This document shows positions 21,450 to 33,810 of a stretch of 64,000 nucleotides of DNA, one piece after another. How positions within the stretch are numbered: the stretch's first letter is position 1; each line of letters starts with the position of its first letter. The position numbers and the translations under genes were made by a program. The notes beneath the pieces were generated by a model that searched no databases, was not told the origin of the DNA, and was given only the letters and a program-made list of their open reading frames with translations. Source of the stretch: Saccharina japonica (taxonomy: Eukaryota > Sar > Phaeophyceae > Laminariales > Laminariaceae); NCBI GenBank assembly GCA_008828725.1, contig MEHQ01002839.1:1-64000 (forward strand), read 5' to 3'.

Positions 21450-23735
21450 TATATACCAGGTAAAGGTTTTCTTCAATCTTGCCAAATTACGTTTTTTGTG
21501 CTGATAGGCAACGCAAAAGGGTTCGAACTGGATTCCCGCGATCGCCTACTGTGACATCGGGGATCGAAGCGGAATTATCCATAGCAAGCTCCGAAACGGG
21601 GGGGATCGAGGGACGATCGTTTGTTAAAGCGATTATTCTTCGCGGTCCTGGGCGTAGGGGGTTTGGTGCATGCCCCTTGAATAGAGCTGTTCCGCTTCCG
21701 AGGTTTTGGGGTCGCACTCCACCCTAATAATATGAAACGTGCGGCCACGCTCCAAGCTCAGCACCATGCTCATGATACTCATCGATATGTAGAAAGTGCT
21801 GTACCCTTTTTTAGTATATGTCTGCGTATCACTGCGGTAGTCCGACGTCGTCGCGGATTTGAAAGCGAGATAAAACGAAATGCTACCCATTTTGAGGAAC
21901 AAGGATGGTCACCTTGAGGCGTACAGATAAACAGCGAGTAAAACCCATTCCATTTTTAGTTTTAGTTTTTCCGTTTAGGGTGCTTGAGGGAAGACCTGTA
22001 CGGTTCCGTTAATTCCCCTACTCCTTTGGGCTAACATCCCACGTCTTACCCACACCCTACCTCCCACGGACGGTGACGCAGGTACCATGGCTTTACCAGC
22101 ACCAGGGAAACGCTAAGGCCTGTTCGAGCGAAACATATGCCCATCAGGACCAACTGCGCGTCCCCGTGGGTAGTTGAGGCTCTGCAGGTGCCACGCATGG
22201 CAGATGCTTTGCTTGTTGAATCGACGGCGACCTTCAGATTCAGTATATAGTACGCAGACCTTTAAGGTACTCGGGATCAGGGAGCGCCACAGGGTGGCTA
22301 TGTAGTGGTCAATACTATCGAGGTTTTCGCGCGTTTGCCAGCACGTCAAATCAACTGGACGTAAGATGACAGTGGGTGGATAGAAAAACAACCAAAACCT
22401 TATTTGGGATCGCGAGGGAGGAAGGAAGGCGTATCAACTGTTTTGGATACTAGACGAGCGTTTCCGCGACTTAAAGCACCCGAAGGAGAAGAACGCAATT
22501 TTGAATTTCAGTGGGGGTTGCGGGTTACATGCGCCAGAGACGAAATCAATCAGGCGGGCTGAAATTCTGGCTTGTTGAGTGAGTAATGATGGCACGTGTT
22601 GAGTGCATGCAATCTGGAGCGTACTGTTCCGATGAAACCGCACCTGGTATGATGTACGACGCGTGTAGCGTCTGCACCGACTCATTTGTTTTTCAAGGGT
22701 ACACGCCGTCATGACTTCTAAGCGACTCAATCAAGGTTTCCACGTGTCTGGGTTGTTTTGCAAGAAATTTAGGCATGCTGTCCTTGCCAACTAGATCCGA
22801 CATTTACGGCCAGTGCGCTTCAGCTATAAGGGAAGGACATTAATAGTGTGCATATTTCTGGGGTCTGTAAGAGCAGTAGGCGACGAACGCTGCTTTCACG
22901 CATCGCCGTCAATGATAATAGACGGTCGCTATTGTCGAGAGGCGAAGCGCGAATAACACACCCCCTTCGACCACGCTCATGCGACATCATTCACCGGTCG
23001 ACCTATTCTTTGCACAGTCCGCGACCCCACGTCTGCTCCATACTGCAGATCCCGTGGCACGCCCGCAGTAAAACATTTCGCCCCGAATCATGCAAAGTTA
23101 CGAATTGCTGCTAGTATCCCTTCCCCCTTCCACTGACTCCCTCAAAAGCACGGGCGGGTGGGTGGGAAAAAGAACACTCTCCTGAACACCTCCCCACACT
23201 GTTGACTTGACGGCTTGAAGGCCCTTTGCTTGATGTCTGCACGTCAGCGCAACCCCAGACTATCTCAGGGAGGTGTTCCCTTTGATACTGCTCCTGCTGT
23301 ATACGTGGTCATTTTGCCCAATGCCCGTATGGACCACTACAGGACCTACATTCAACATAGTATTGGCCAATTCTTCCGTACGTACAAAACTCATATTCCC
23401 CCGCCTCGCTGTGCTCCCCTTGGAAATATTATGCTTTGTACTTTGCTTTCGAATTGTGTCAATTAATTATTTGCCACCCCTCGCTCGGAGAGGGGGGGCC
23501 AGGGAAAACCCCCGGGGCTGACCTCCAAACAGCCCCGTTCCAGCATCCGTACACACGCAAAGTCAGCTACCACTCCACCCGGCGCAAAACTCCATATTCG
23601 CCGGCCTCCCACTCACTACGGTAGTTGGACTTGGTGTACGTATGCTCTTCCTTCCTCTCTGACCCACCCCCCAACCTACGGTAACGTTTATAATTCACCC
23701 CATCTGGTCCCTTGCCCTGGCCGCTACTTGTGACC

Positions 23736-24405
23736 TTAACTTATATCTAACATCACGCTGGACACCCACTGGTGTGCATCTCTCCCATGATTTCGTACGT
23801 ACCCCTCATACGCCCCCGATGCCCATCGGCCCTCGTGCTTCAACACCTCGGGATCAGCGCCCCCGGCCGACAGGTGCGTGGCACCCCCAATCCTCAGGGA
23901 GTGTAACGCATTCTCCTCTGCCTTCACTCCCGCCACTGACACCACCTCACCTGTCGCAGCGCCTTCGTGGCCTGTGCCTGCGTCCATATCGACCACCTGC
24001 CGTTGCCACAACCAAAAGCCACTAACGGTGCCGACGGGGGAAGGAAAAGGTATCATGACAATAACTCAAACAATAAATCAACGGCGCCCCCCTCAGCGCC
24101 TACTGATCGTGGCGGACCTTTTCTGCTCGAGTTAGTATTGCGCCCTTGCGCAACTGGTCGCCTTTGGACCCTCGAAACGGCAATCCAACTCGATCCGCCG
24201 TCGACCACTGGCCCCCTTCCGAATGTCTTTCTCCCCGGAAAAAAAGACACGTCCCCCGCCTTAATAATAAATCTCGTGTAAACGTGTACGCGGTTCGGCC
24301 AGCATCTCTGTCGTCCGCGTATGAAAGAAACATGACGCACCCAGTGCAAGCCACCAAAACGCCTCGAACAATAAATCTCGCGTATACGTGGTAACACGGG
24401 AACAC
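23736..24405 (-). pseudogene. DIRS/Crypton-type tyrosine recombinase, copy 2, broken
   Basis: The best-preserved C-terminus of the three: YALHSLRIGGATHLSAGG, then DPEVLKHEGRWASGAYEGY and VRNHGRDAHQWVSSVM. It therefore has the HxxR box, the GRW turn and the nucleophile Tyr, ending in a TAA at 23736. Upstream, in another frame, lie GRTAYTFTRDLL, GERHSEGGQWSTADRV and FRGSKGDQLRKGAILTRA with the catalytic Lys. The two parts are out of frame (about 24060-24100), and the first Arg motif is not recognisable. Otherwise as copy 1: a recombinase that would catalyse insertion of its element by a Tyr-DNA intermediate, here inactive. Confidence 0.7.
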
Positions 24406-25933
24406 TTACTGCCCGACAATCCAGTCAACACAAACTGCACGCCATCGAGCAGCTCTGACCATGAAATACATACTTTCCATGCCTGTCATATTTGTACTAA
24501 AACTGCGGCCGGATTCACGGTTGACCCAACGCCAGGACAAGAGAGCACCAAAACAAACATACACGCTTGGGACGTCCCTCCCTTTGAAAGGCAAGCAGTA
24601 ATCGAAGTCACGCATACCCAAATCATCGTAAATTACGAGACCCTACGTCTCCCATGAGTTCATGCGCGTCCTCCCTTATATCGTAAGTACAAAATGACGC
24701 TGGTACCTTCAACCGTGCCTCTAGCGAAACACTACCTCACTCAACTGCATTGCACGCGTCCTAAATTATCGATTCGGCACGCGACAACGTGGACACCGTG
24801 GCCCGTGCTTCTGCCGAAGATACGAGCCCACCGAACGGAGCACCCGTCTTCAAACATTGCATTGGTACAGAAACTACGCGGGTGCCCTTGCCTCTGCCCA
24901 CGATACACTACTCTTGACAAAAACACCTTGATTCCGTATACGAGTTCAGTAAAACGGCGTACGCTTCTTGCCCATTTAGCACAAAACGAAACTGTTATCT
25001 TAACTTGCGCATCTGCCGAAACCACTGTTAACCGTTCACGCGACGGACATACACTTCTACTGTTTATAATACATCAACACTCTTAACGAACATTCCTTGA
25101 TTCGTGCCTCGGCCAAATATGCCAGCCCAGAAAACCGGTCCAAGCGAACAAGGCTGTGTAAGGCTCCTAAACCCTCTACTCGGCACAAAACAGAATGATG
25201 CGGGTACCTCGGCCTGTATCCCCTTGCTAAGGTCATTTAGCCCACCCCAAGTTGTATGATAGATTAATTGAAGAAAGCAAAAAAAAGCATAACAGGAACA
25301 AAACCCTTATCGATGACGGTAGCGAGTACGTTGGCCTGTGCCCCTGCTGAGATATTTAACCCGCATGAAGGTGTACGGTGCTAACGCAAAAACACAACAA
25401 CAAAACACTTACAATTCGGACTATAAGTCACCTCGGCCCATGTCGCTGCAGAAGACACCGTCTCACTCTTCGGAGCACAGGCTGAATCACTGATTCGATA
25501 CGGCCGCTATGCAGGAACCTCGCCCTTGTCTCTGCCGATAATGCCACTCTTGACTAAAGATACGGGAGTCATAACTCTGCCGAAGATACCAGGTCACGGA
25601 ACGGCGCTCGCTTCCTGACCCATACGTTCGCCACCAAACAACCCAGAACCTAACCACAAAACACGCCCCTACACCCATATTTCGACACAGAACGACGCCG
25701 TTACCTAGACCTGTGACTCCTGCCGACACTACGAGTTCACACATCAATGTCCGCATCATTAACAATCGATTTTGAACGGACCTACGCGGGTACCTTGGCC
25801 CGTGCCTCCGCTAAATATACTAGCTCACCGAGCGGCCCACATCCCCAATGACCGATTTGTTACAGAAATTACGTGGGCCTCTTGGCCCTTGCCTCTGTCG
25901 AGAACCCGCCACTCTTGAAACACACTCTCTTAG

Positions 25934-26013
25934 CCCATTCAGAACTGAAAACATTATCTCACACTAATTCCAAGTAGTTTGTCCTCAAATACGTGGGATC
26001 AGTTCTTAAGGGG
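25934..26013. mobile_element. 80-bp piggyBac-type mini-MITE, copy in X2
   Basis: Starts CCCATTCAGAACTG and ends CAGTTCTTAAGGGG, flanked by TTAG (mutated TTAA) at 25930-25933 and TTAA at 26014-26017. X1 and X3 lack it, but they also differ in the immediate flanks, so they are not clean empty sites. Confidence 0.78.
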
Positions 26014-26498
26014 TTAACAAAGAGGATGATTCGTGCCTCTGCTGACAACGCTTCCTAAACAGCGCATGCCCTCTCTTGCCTGTACTTCCAGCGGAACAAC
26101 GCAGACACCTTGGTCTGTGCTTCTGCCGAGTACATGAGTTCATACCACGGTGTACGCGCCCTTAATGGTTGATTCGGTTCAGTGTGCAGACACCTTGGTC
26201 CGTACCTCTGCCGAATATACCAGCTCGCCAAGCCGAGCACACGTCTCCAATCACCGCGTCGGTACAGAAACTACGCGGGCACCCTGGCCCTTTTGTCTCT
26301 GCCGAAGGCGTATCACTCGTTTAAAACACTCTTAACAAACATCGTGTCATACAATCGCACCACTCGATACCTAAGACCTCTGGTGACAGCCGTATTCTAA
26401 CTTCCAACTCCTCCGTGAGATGGCCACCTTGCGCAACGTCCACCGGTACAGCCGGTGCCATCGCCCACAACAAGGATTTTATGATTTGAGGAAACATT

Positions 26499-27005
26499 NN
26501 NNNNNNNNNNNNNNNNNNNNNNNNNNNNNNNNNNNNNNNNNNNNNNNNNNNNNNNNNNNNNNNNNNNNNNNNNNNNNNNNNNNNNNNNNNNNNNNNNNNN
26601 NNNNNNNNNNNNNNNNNNNNNNNNNNNNNNNNNNNNNNNNNNNNNNNNNNNNNNNNNNNNNNNNNNNNNNNNNNNNNNNNNNNNNNNNNNNNNNNNNNNN
26701 NNNNNNNNNNNNNNNNNNNNNNNNNNNNNNNNNNNNNNNNNNNNNNNNNNNNNNNNNNNNNNNNNNNNNNNNNNNNNNNNNNNNNNNNNNNNNNNNNNNN
26801 NNNNNNNNNNNNNNNNNNNNNNNNNNNNNNNNNNNNNNNNNNNNNNNNNNNNNNNNNNNNNNNNNNNNNNNNNNNNNNNNNNNNNNNNNNNNNNNNNNNN
26901 NNNNNNNNNNNNNNNNNNNNNNNNNNNNNNNNNNNNNNNNNNNNNNNNNNNNNNNNNNNNNNNNNNNNNNNNNNNNNNNNNNNNNNNNNNNNNNNNNNNN
27001 NNNNN
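26499..27005. other. Assembly gap 2, 507 N
   Basis: Same length and same flanks as gap 1. Confidence 0.99.
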
Positions 27006-29234
27006 GTAGACAAAATCAGGTATACCTGGGTTTTGAAGAGGCAAAAACCGGTACAACGAGTTTTGGACCAATGGCAGCGCACGTGGAGTGCGTTTTTGAC
27101 TTGGTTTTAAGTATGTACCTGATTTTGGCCGCAAATGGACGAGGTATACCTTTTTTTGGCCGCTGCCCAATAAAAAAGCAAGAAACGCGAGAGAAAGGCG
27201 AGCACATAAACGTACATACCGAACTGGTTTTGAAAGCACCAATCTGCCTAGAACACGGCACACGAGACGGCACAAGCCCTACCGGCTTGGTACAGCGACG
27301 ATATATGTAGTAGAAGCACGGCGCTGCTGTTCCTGGCCGGCGAGAGTGGTGTGAGGCGGAACCTCGAAAGCAGGTCTCTTTTATGCCCCATAGCTTACAG
27401 CACAACAAATTCTTGAGCTCGAAGCTCTGCTTGTTCGTAACCACCGACCTGGGTGGTGAGCGACACCGGACCTTGTGCGCCTCGTCTTGCAAAAAAGACA
27501 CTCTCCTGCACACCTCCCCACACTGTTGGCTTGACGGCTTGGAAGCCCTTTGCTTGATGTCTACTCGCCAGTGCAACCCCCGACTATCTTATGGAGGTGT
27601 TCCCTTCGGTACTGCTTACCTGATGCCCATGGCCGGAATGCTACAAAATCCACTAGGAAACGTATTTTGAACGTACTTTGACTGCCCCAGACTACGTACA
27701 GCAACAATAGCGATTCACGTATCACCTGCCGAACGTCTGGCGTACTTTGCAGGCCCATCGTACATAAATACATATTATACGTCAATATTTCCCCGCTCAC
27801 ATCACATTGTCGGGAGAGCATCCATAGCGACCCCATTCCACATTTAATTGAGGAAATAACACGCAAACTTTCCCCTCACAGCAGTGTCTTACCACACAAA
27901 CAACAACTCTGGGCCTCCGCGGCCCCATCTCATTCGCGGATGCGGAGCACACAACAAACACCCCCTGTGCACACTCTGTACACCCGCGCTCCCCCGCATT
28001 GTTTCACATAAAACGATGTGTGGCAGCCCAACGAATATCGCATTTGAGGAGTAACAAAAAAACCCTCCCTGTATGACCACACAACGTACACCCCCGTCCC
28101 TGTGTGCCCACATAACTTACATCATATATACCACAATGTGATTCACACGTACTAGTATCGGGGACCAGAACCAATGCCGACCCAACGCCAACGCGCACCC
28201 TTACACAGAAGTGTCTCACCCCAAAAACAAACAACAACACTGGGCCTCCGCGGCCCCATCTCATTCGAGCATGCGAAACACACAACAACCCCCCCCTGTG
28301 CGCACTCTGTACAACCACGCTCCCCACAATGTTTCACATAAAACGATGTGTGGCAGTCCAACGAATGCCGCATTTGAGAGGTCACAAATCCTCCCTGTAT
28401 GCCCACACAACGTACCCCCGTCCCTGTGCGCCCATATAACGTATATAATATAAGACACAGTGTGACTCACACGTACTGTTGTTTGGGACCAGAACCCATG
28501 ACAACCCAACGCCAACGCGCACCCGTACACAGAATGGGATACCCCCTGGCTTGCCACACGAATCCGACCAGTAAAATCACACCGAATACCGCCCCCTTCA
28601 AGCCCCGCCGGCAGTAAATAGTATCCGCATGCCGTATGATAAGCAATCTGTTTTTTTCCAGGCACCCCACCCGACGACGACCACCACCAGTGAAAGTGCA
28701 ACCCTCTGCTTGACCCTCACCACCATGCTTGGTTACTGCCGCGCTCCGCTCCTCGAAAAATTGACCGCCTTGCGCCGACGTCTCCAACACACCGCGTACC
28801 CAGGCCACCGTGCACAGCAAAACGATCAAGAGCGGTACAGCAGCAGCACAACAGTAGCAGCAGCACGGGCATTGCTGTAACATAGAAACGTGATGGCTTA
28901 CCCAAAAATAAGAACATGCGAGCGTTTTGTAGTGCTTGGAAAAATGGCCTCCTTGCGACAACGTCTCCAACATATTGCGCAAACCTCTCCAACACACCCC
29001 GTACCCACGTCACCATGCACAGCACATAAGCAAGAGCGGTACGGCAACAATACAACAGCAGCAGTAGTACGGGTATTATAGCTGTAACATAGAAACGTAA
29101 CAAAATATGAGAAAAAAAGGGTTACCCCCGTTGCAAAGAATTTTTGGCCAAACATTTGACCAAAATCTGTTTGTTTTGCTCGAAAATAAACGCCCCGCCG
29201 CTTTGGTTTGTTCGCCAGCCGCCACAAAATAAAT
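27006..29234. repeat. Y block, copy 2
   Basis: Near-exact copy of 14047-16398 lacking the 140-bp segment. It carries the same tandem units (27880-28530) and CAG runs. Confidence 0.85.
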
Positions 29235-32200
29235 CAACATACGATTGGCCAATTCTTCCGTACGTACAAAACTCATATTCCCCGACTCGCTGTGCTCCCC
29301 TTGGAAATATTATGCATTTCCGCGACAGAGCCCAGTAAGTAAAGTCACAGTAGCTAAAGTCACTGGGAATAGATAGCCCGTAGTACCAGCGGAATATTTG
29401 CCAATCACAAGCAATACGGGGAGACAGGCGCGGCGGAACCCCTTCATCCCGTCCGTGTCCGAGTGCTGTTTGCACCGCACATCGCTACGACAAAGCAGCA
29501 ATGTGGTCAACTTCAGAGGAGATACCTCGCAGCTGTAGTGTCGTAGCATGGCCAAAGGTGTGCAGCAACGTCGAGCTCTTGTAGACCCAGGTCTGAAACA
29601 AGGCGTATGGAGGATGCAAGCTTGCAGCAGCACAAAACAAGCCAAAGGAGGGCTGGACAACAAGCTACTACTGGCGAGGCATCGTCTCGTCTTCCTGGAG
29701 TGGCATCTAAGATGACGATGGTATGGAGATAGCCCTCGGCCGTCGTAGTATGAGAGCCTACAGCAGGCGGAACTTCGTCGCAGTGTGAGAGACTGTCCTC
29801 ATGGAGCGCACCCAGCTTCCCTCCGTGGCCGCCACGACGGAGGAGACACGCCTTTACTCCAGGTGCGTCCTGCTGGGTGTTGAACGCGATTACCATCATG
29901 TCCGGTAATATAAGTTGCACTTGATATGCACATTAATATGCACACGCCCCTTACATTTACGGACAGAGTGAGATAAGCTACTCGTATAATACAGCTGGTA
30001 CCTGGTACGTACACGACACGGCGGCACGCACTCGTACCGCTCACCTGTTGGTCCGCTACTATTAACCTTGCGCAGGACACACACTTATTACCTGCACTGT
30101 ACAGGCCTGGCGTGCTTTTCTGTACTCGTGCCTTGCACTACAGCAGCAGCTGTCTGTTATTGATAGCTTCGTTTCACAGCTGCTGTACAATACCGACTTG
30201 TATATATGCCGTGTACTGCTGCTGTACGTACAGAGTACTGTAACTCTCCGAGGCACCTCTTTGTTCCATCGCTCATGCGCCCGTACGTACTGCTGCCGTG
30301 TACTTGTACCGGTTTTGAACTTACGCAGCAGTCTAGCCATCACGCATCATTGTTAGTGGGTACCTCCCAGGCTACCACTATTCCCGTGCCTAATACTACG
30401 TACAGGAGCAGTTTGTCGGTGCCGTTTCTTCGCTATATTGTTGAGTTTCAGGTACTGCCTGTACAGCAGTAGTTTAATGAACGATTGACTGCTGTTTTAA
30501 ACCAGGTTTAGAGTAATGCGGAGGGTGGGTGGTACTGACGGTTTTACTGCTGGCACTGGCGATGTAACACCTTCTGGCCTCTCCCCTCTTTGCAATCACG
30601 TCTGTCGTTTTACCCCTCTTTGCAATCCAGGGGGCAGTAGCTACACGTGGTGGTGGGTAAAAAGTGTAAACGGCCTGAGCTTGCCGTGAGGATATCTTGC
30701 TGGGGGCGAGGGGGGGGAGCAAGCACGCGCGATGGGTGTTATCACGAATGGCGGAGGCGAGCAAGAGCTTATCGGTGTGGGCGCGAACGCCGGCGTTCTC
30801 ATTAAACAAGCTAGGGAGGAAATACCGATTCAGGTGAGCAATACTGGCATTACGTACGTCGCCGCTTTTGGGCACGTTACATCAAGCTCTGACGTTAGAA
30901 TAACAGTTTGCTTTTACCCCACCTCTCCCTATATGTCCATGGCATCTGGCGCTGCGCCCCGCCTCTTTGAGCCGTAAGGCTTCCACTGTGTCTTTTCCTG
31001 CAGGATTACAGCAGTAAGGTACAGTAGGTCCACGGATCTACATTATTTGACTTTTTCGTGGCACGTGTCGCGACACTTGTCGCGACGTGTCGCGACATGC
31101 CGCGACACGCCGCGGACGCTGCCGCGGCACGCCGCGACACGCCGCGGACGCTGCCGCGGCACGCCGCGACACGTGCCGCGGCACGTAAGGTCAGGGTTAG
31201 GGTTAGAGTTAGGGTTAGCGACACTCGCCGCGACACTCGCCGCAACACTCGCCGCGACACGCCGTGGAGTGTCGAGACATGCCGCGGAGTGCCGCGACAT
31301 GCCGCGGCGTGCCGCGACACGTGTCGCGACACGTGCCACGAAAAAGACAAATCATGTACATCCCTCTGCCGTCGGAGTGGGTGTGCATGCGCCTAGATGT
31401 TCCCATTCGACGTAGTATCCCTCTTTGTCGCGGCGCTTACTGCAGTTTGTATTTTTTTCGCATGGCATAGAACTACGTTTTCAAAATTCCGCGTAGGAAA
31501 CTTCGCGGCGGTGGAGGTGGGCCTCCGCCAGAAAACTTAGCGGAAGTGAAGTAGGCCCTCCAGTACGGCGGGTGCCAAGATGATGTAGGCATTTAATTGG
31601 AGCGGGACTGGTATCGCTTTATTCACACGTGCCGGGGGTTAGCTACACCGATGCGCTATGTGAAGTTAACGTAGCATGTGAGATTCAATCCTCTTTGGTT
31701 TCGATGGGGGTCGTGTCGCCGAGAGTATCCACGGCCGCAACGCGCGATGGATTTTGGCTGGTTTTCACTTCAAGGGAGCTCTCATTCTTCTGCGCAAGAC
31801 CTGATAGGATCGCTACTATGTCGTGTTCCTCATGTTTGTCGCCATCGTTTGCAGGACGATTCCGTTATTATGTTGTCTGCCGCGTATACGGTGGGTTCAT
31901 CTGTAAGAAGACCCAGCGGCCCTTGCGGGGGGAGAAAGCCCAAAAGGGTGCGGAGCTATGTCCACATTCATTTTGGTCGACTGATCCGGAGAGCCTGCCA
32001 ACATAATTCCAGGCGAGATGGGTTCTGCGACTGGTGTTCTTCTTTTTCAGCATGCGTGTGATACCAATGTTGTACGAGGGAATACATGTATCTTCTCGGC
32101 GTTTAGGTAAAATGCCAGTATTGCAGGCCATTATTAACCATAGTCTTGACGTTACTGCTGAGACCAGGGGGGGGCGGAGCCATACATATATAAGCTGGTC

Positions 32201-33810
32201 GGGTGCTGAACACGGTACCGGGATTTCTGTTGATACGTGCTGTCGTTGGCTTACCGGGAGTCTGCAGTTCGGCATTGAAGCTCAAACAATCTTTCTGCTT
32301 TGATATATACCAGGTAAAGGTTTTCTTCAATCTTGCCAAATTACGTTTTTTGTGCTGATAGGCAACGCAAAAGGGTTCGAACTGGATTCCCGCGATCGCC
32401 TACTGTGACATCGGGGATCGAAGCGGAATTATCCATAGCAAGCTCCGAAACGGGGGGGATCGAGGGACGATCGTTTGTTAAAGCGATTATTCTTCGCGGT
32501 CCTGGGCGTAGGGGGTTTGGTGCATGCCCCTTGAATAGAGCTGTTCCGCTTCCGAGGTTTTGGGGTCGCACTCCACCCTAATAATATGAAACGTGCGGCC
32601 ACGCTCCAAGCTCAGCACCATGCTCATGATACTCATCGATATGTAGAAAGTGCTGTACCCTTTTTTAGTATATGTCTGCGTATCACTGCGGTAGTCCGAC
32701 GTCGTCGCGGATTTGAAAGCGAGATAAAACGAAATGCTACCCATTTTGAGGAACAAGGATGGTCACCTTGAGGCGTACAGATAAACAGCGAGTAAAACCC
32801 ATTCCATTTTTAGTTTTAGTTTTTCCGTTTTAGGTGCTTGAGGGAAGACCTGTACGGTTCCGTTAATTCCCCTACTCCTTTGGGCTAACATCCCACGTCT
32901 TACCCACACCCTACCTCCCACGGACGGTGACGCAGGTACCATGGCTTTACCAGCACCAGGGAAACGCTAAGGCCTGTTCGAGCGAAACATATGCCCATCA
33001 GGACCAACTGCGCGTCCCCGTGGGTAGTTGAGGCTCTGCAGGTGCCACGCATGGCAGATGCTTTGCTTGTTGAATCGACGGCGACCTTCAGATTCAGTAT
33101 ATAGTACGCAGACCTTTAAGGTACTCGGGATCAGGGAGCGCCACAGGGTGGCTATGTAGTGGTCAATACTATCGAGGTTTTCGCGCGTTTGCCAGCACGT
33201 CAAATCAACTGGACGTAAGATGACAGTGGGTGGATAGAAAAACAACCAAAACCTTATTTGGGATCGCGAGGGAGGAAGGAAGGCGTATCAACTGTTTTGG
33301 ATACTAGACGAGCGTTTCCGCGACTTAAAGCACCCGAAGGAGAAGAACGCAATTTTGAATTTCAGTGGGGGTTGCGGGTTACATGCGCCAGAGACGAAAT
33401 CAATCAGGCGGGCTGAAATTCTGGCTTGTTGAGTGAGTAATGATGGCACGTGTTGAGTGCATGCAATCTGGAGCGTACTGTTCCGATGAAACCGCACCTG
33501 GTATGATGTACGACGCGTGTAGCGTCTGCACCGACTCATTTGTTTTTCAAGGGTACACGCCGTCATGACTTCTAAGCGACTCAATCAAGGTTTCCACGTG
33601 TCTGGGTTGTTTTGCAAGAAATTTAGGCATGCTGTCCTTGCCAACTAGATCCGACATTTACGGCCAGTGCGCTTCAGCTATAAGGGAAGGACATTAATAG
33701 TGTGCATATTTCTGGGGTCTGTAAGAGCAGTAGGCGACGAACACTGCTTTCACGCATCGCCGTCAATGATAATAGACGGTCGCTATTGTCGAGAGGCGAA
33801 GCGCGAATAA
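29235..33810. repeat. Z block, copy 2
   Basis: Copy of Z1 without the 1194-bp tandem duplication. It repeats the unknown frames at 29513-29920 (minus), 30732-30977 (plus) and 32051-32303 (plus). Confidence 0.85.
31046..31351. mobile_element. Palindromic element with TTAGGG-like loop, copy 2
   Basis: As the copy at 20226-20499 but 32 bp longer, through one extra CGCCGCGGACGCTGCCGCGG unit in the left arm. Confidence 0.6.

Larger units (their letters stand above)
17221..22956. repeat. Z block, copy 1
   Basis: Matches 29235-33810 at offsets 12014, then 10820, 10852 and 10854. The steps come from a 1194-bp tandem duplication present only here and a 32-bp and a 2-bp insertion in copy 2. Apart from one short divergent patch near 20940-21050, the copies differ by only a handful of bases. 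Content is unknown: several short frames with splice-like ends but no domain I can name. Confidence 0.8.
22957..26498. repeat. X block, copy 2 (diverged type)
   Basis: Same order as X1 but with many substitutions. It has about 300 bp of extra array sequence at 25145-25452 and an 80-bp MITE at 25934-26013. It ends at the second N gap with flanks identical to X1. Confidence 0.8.
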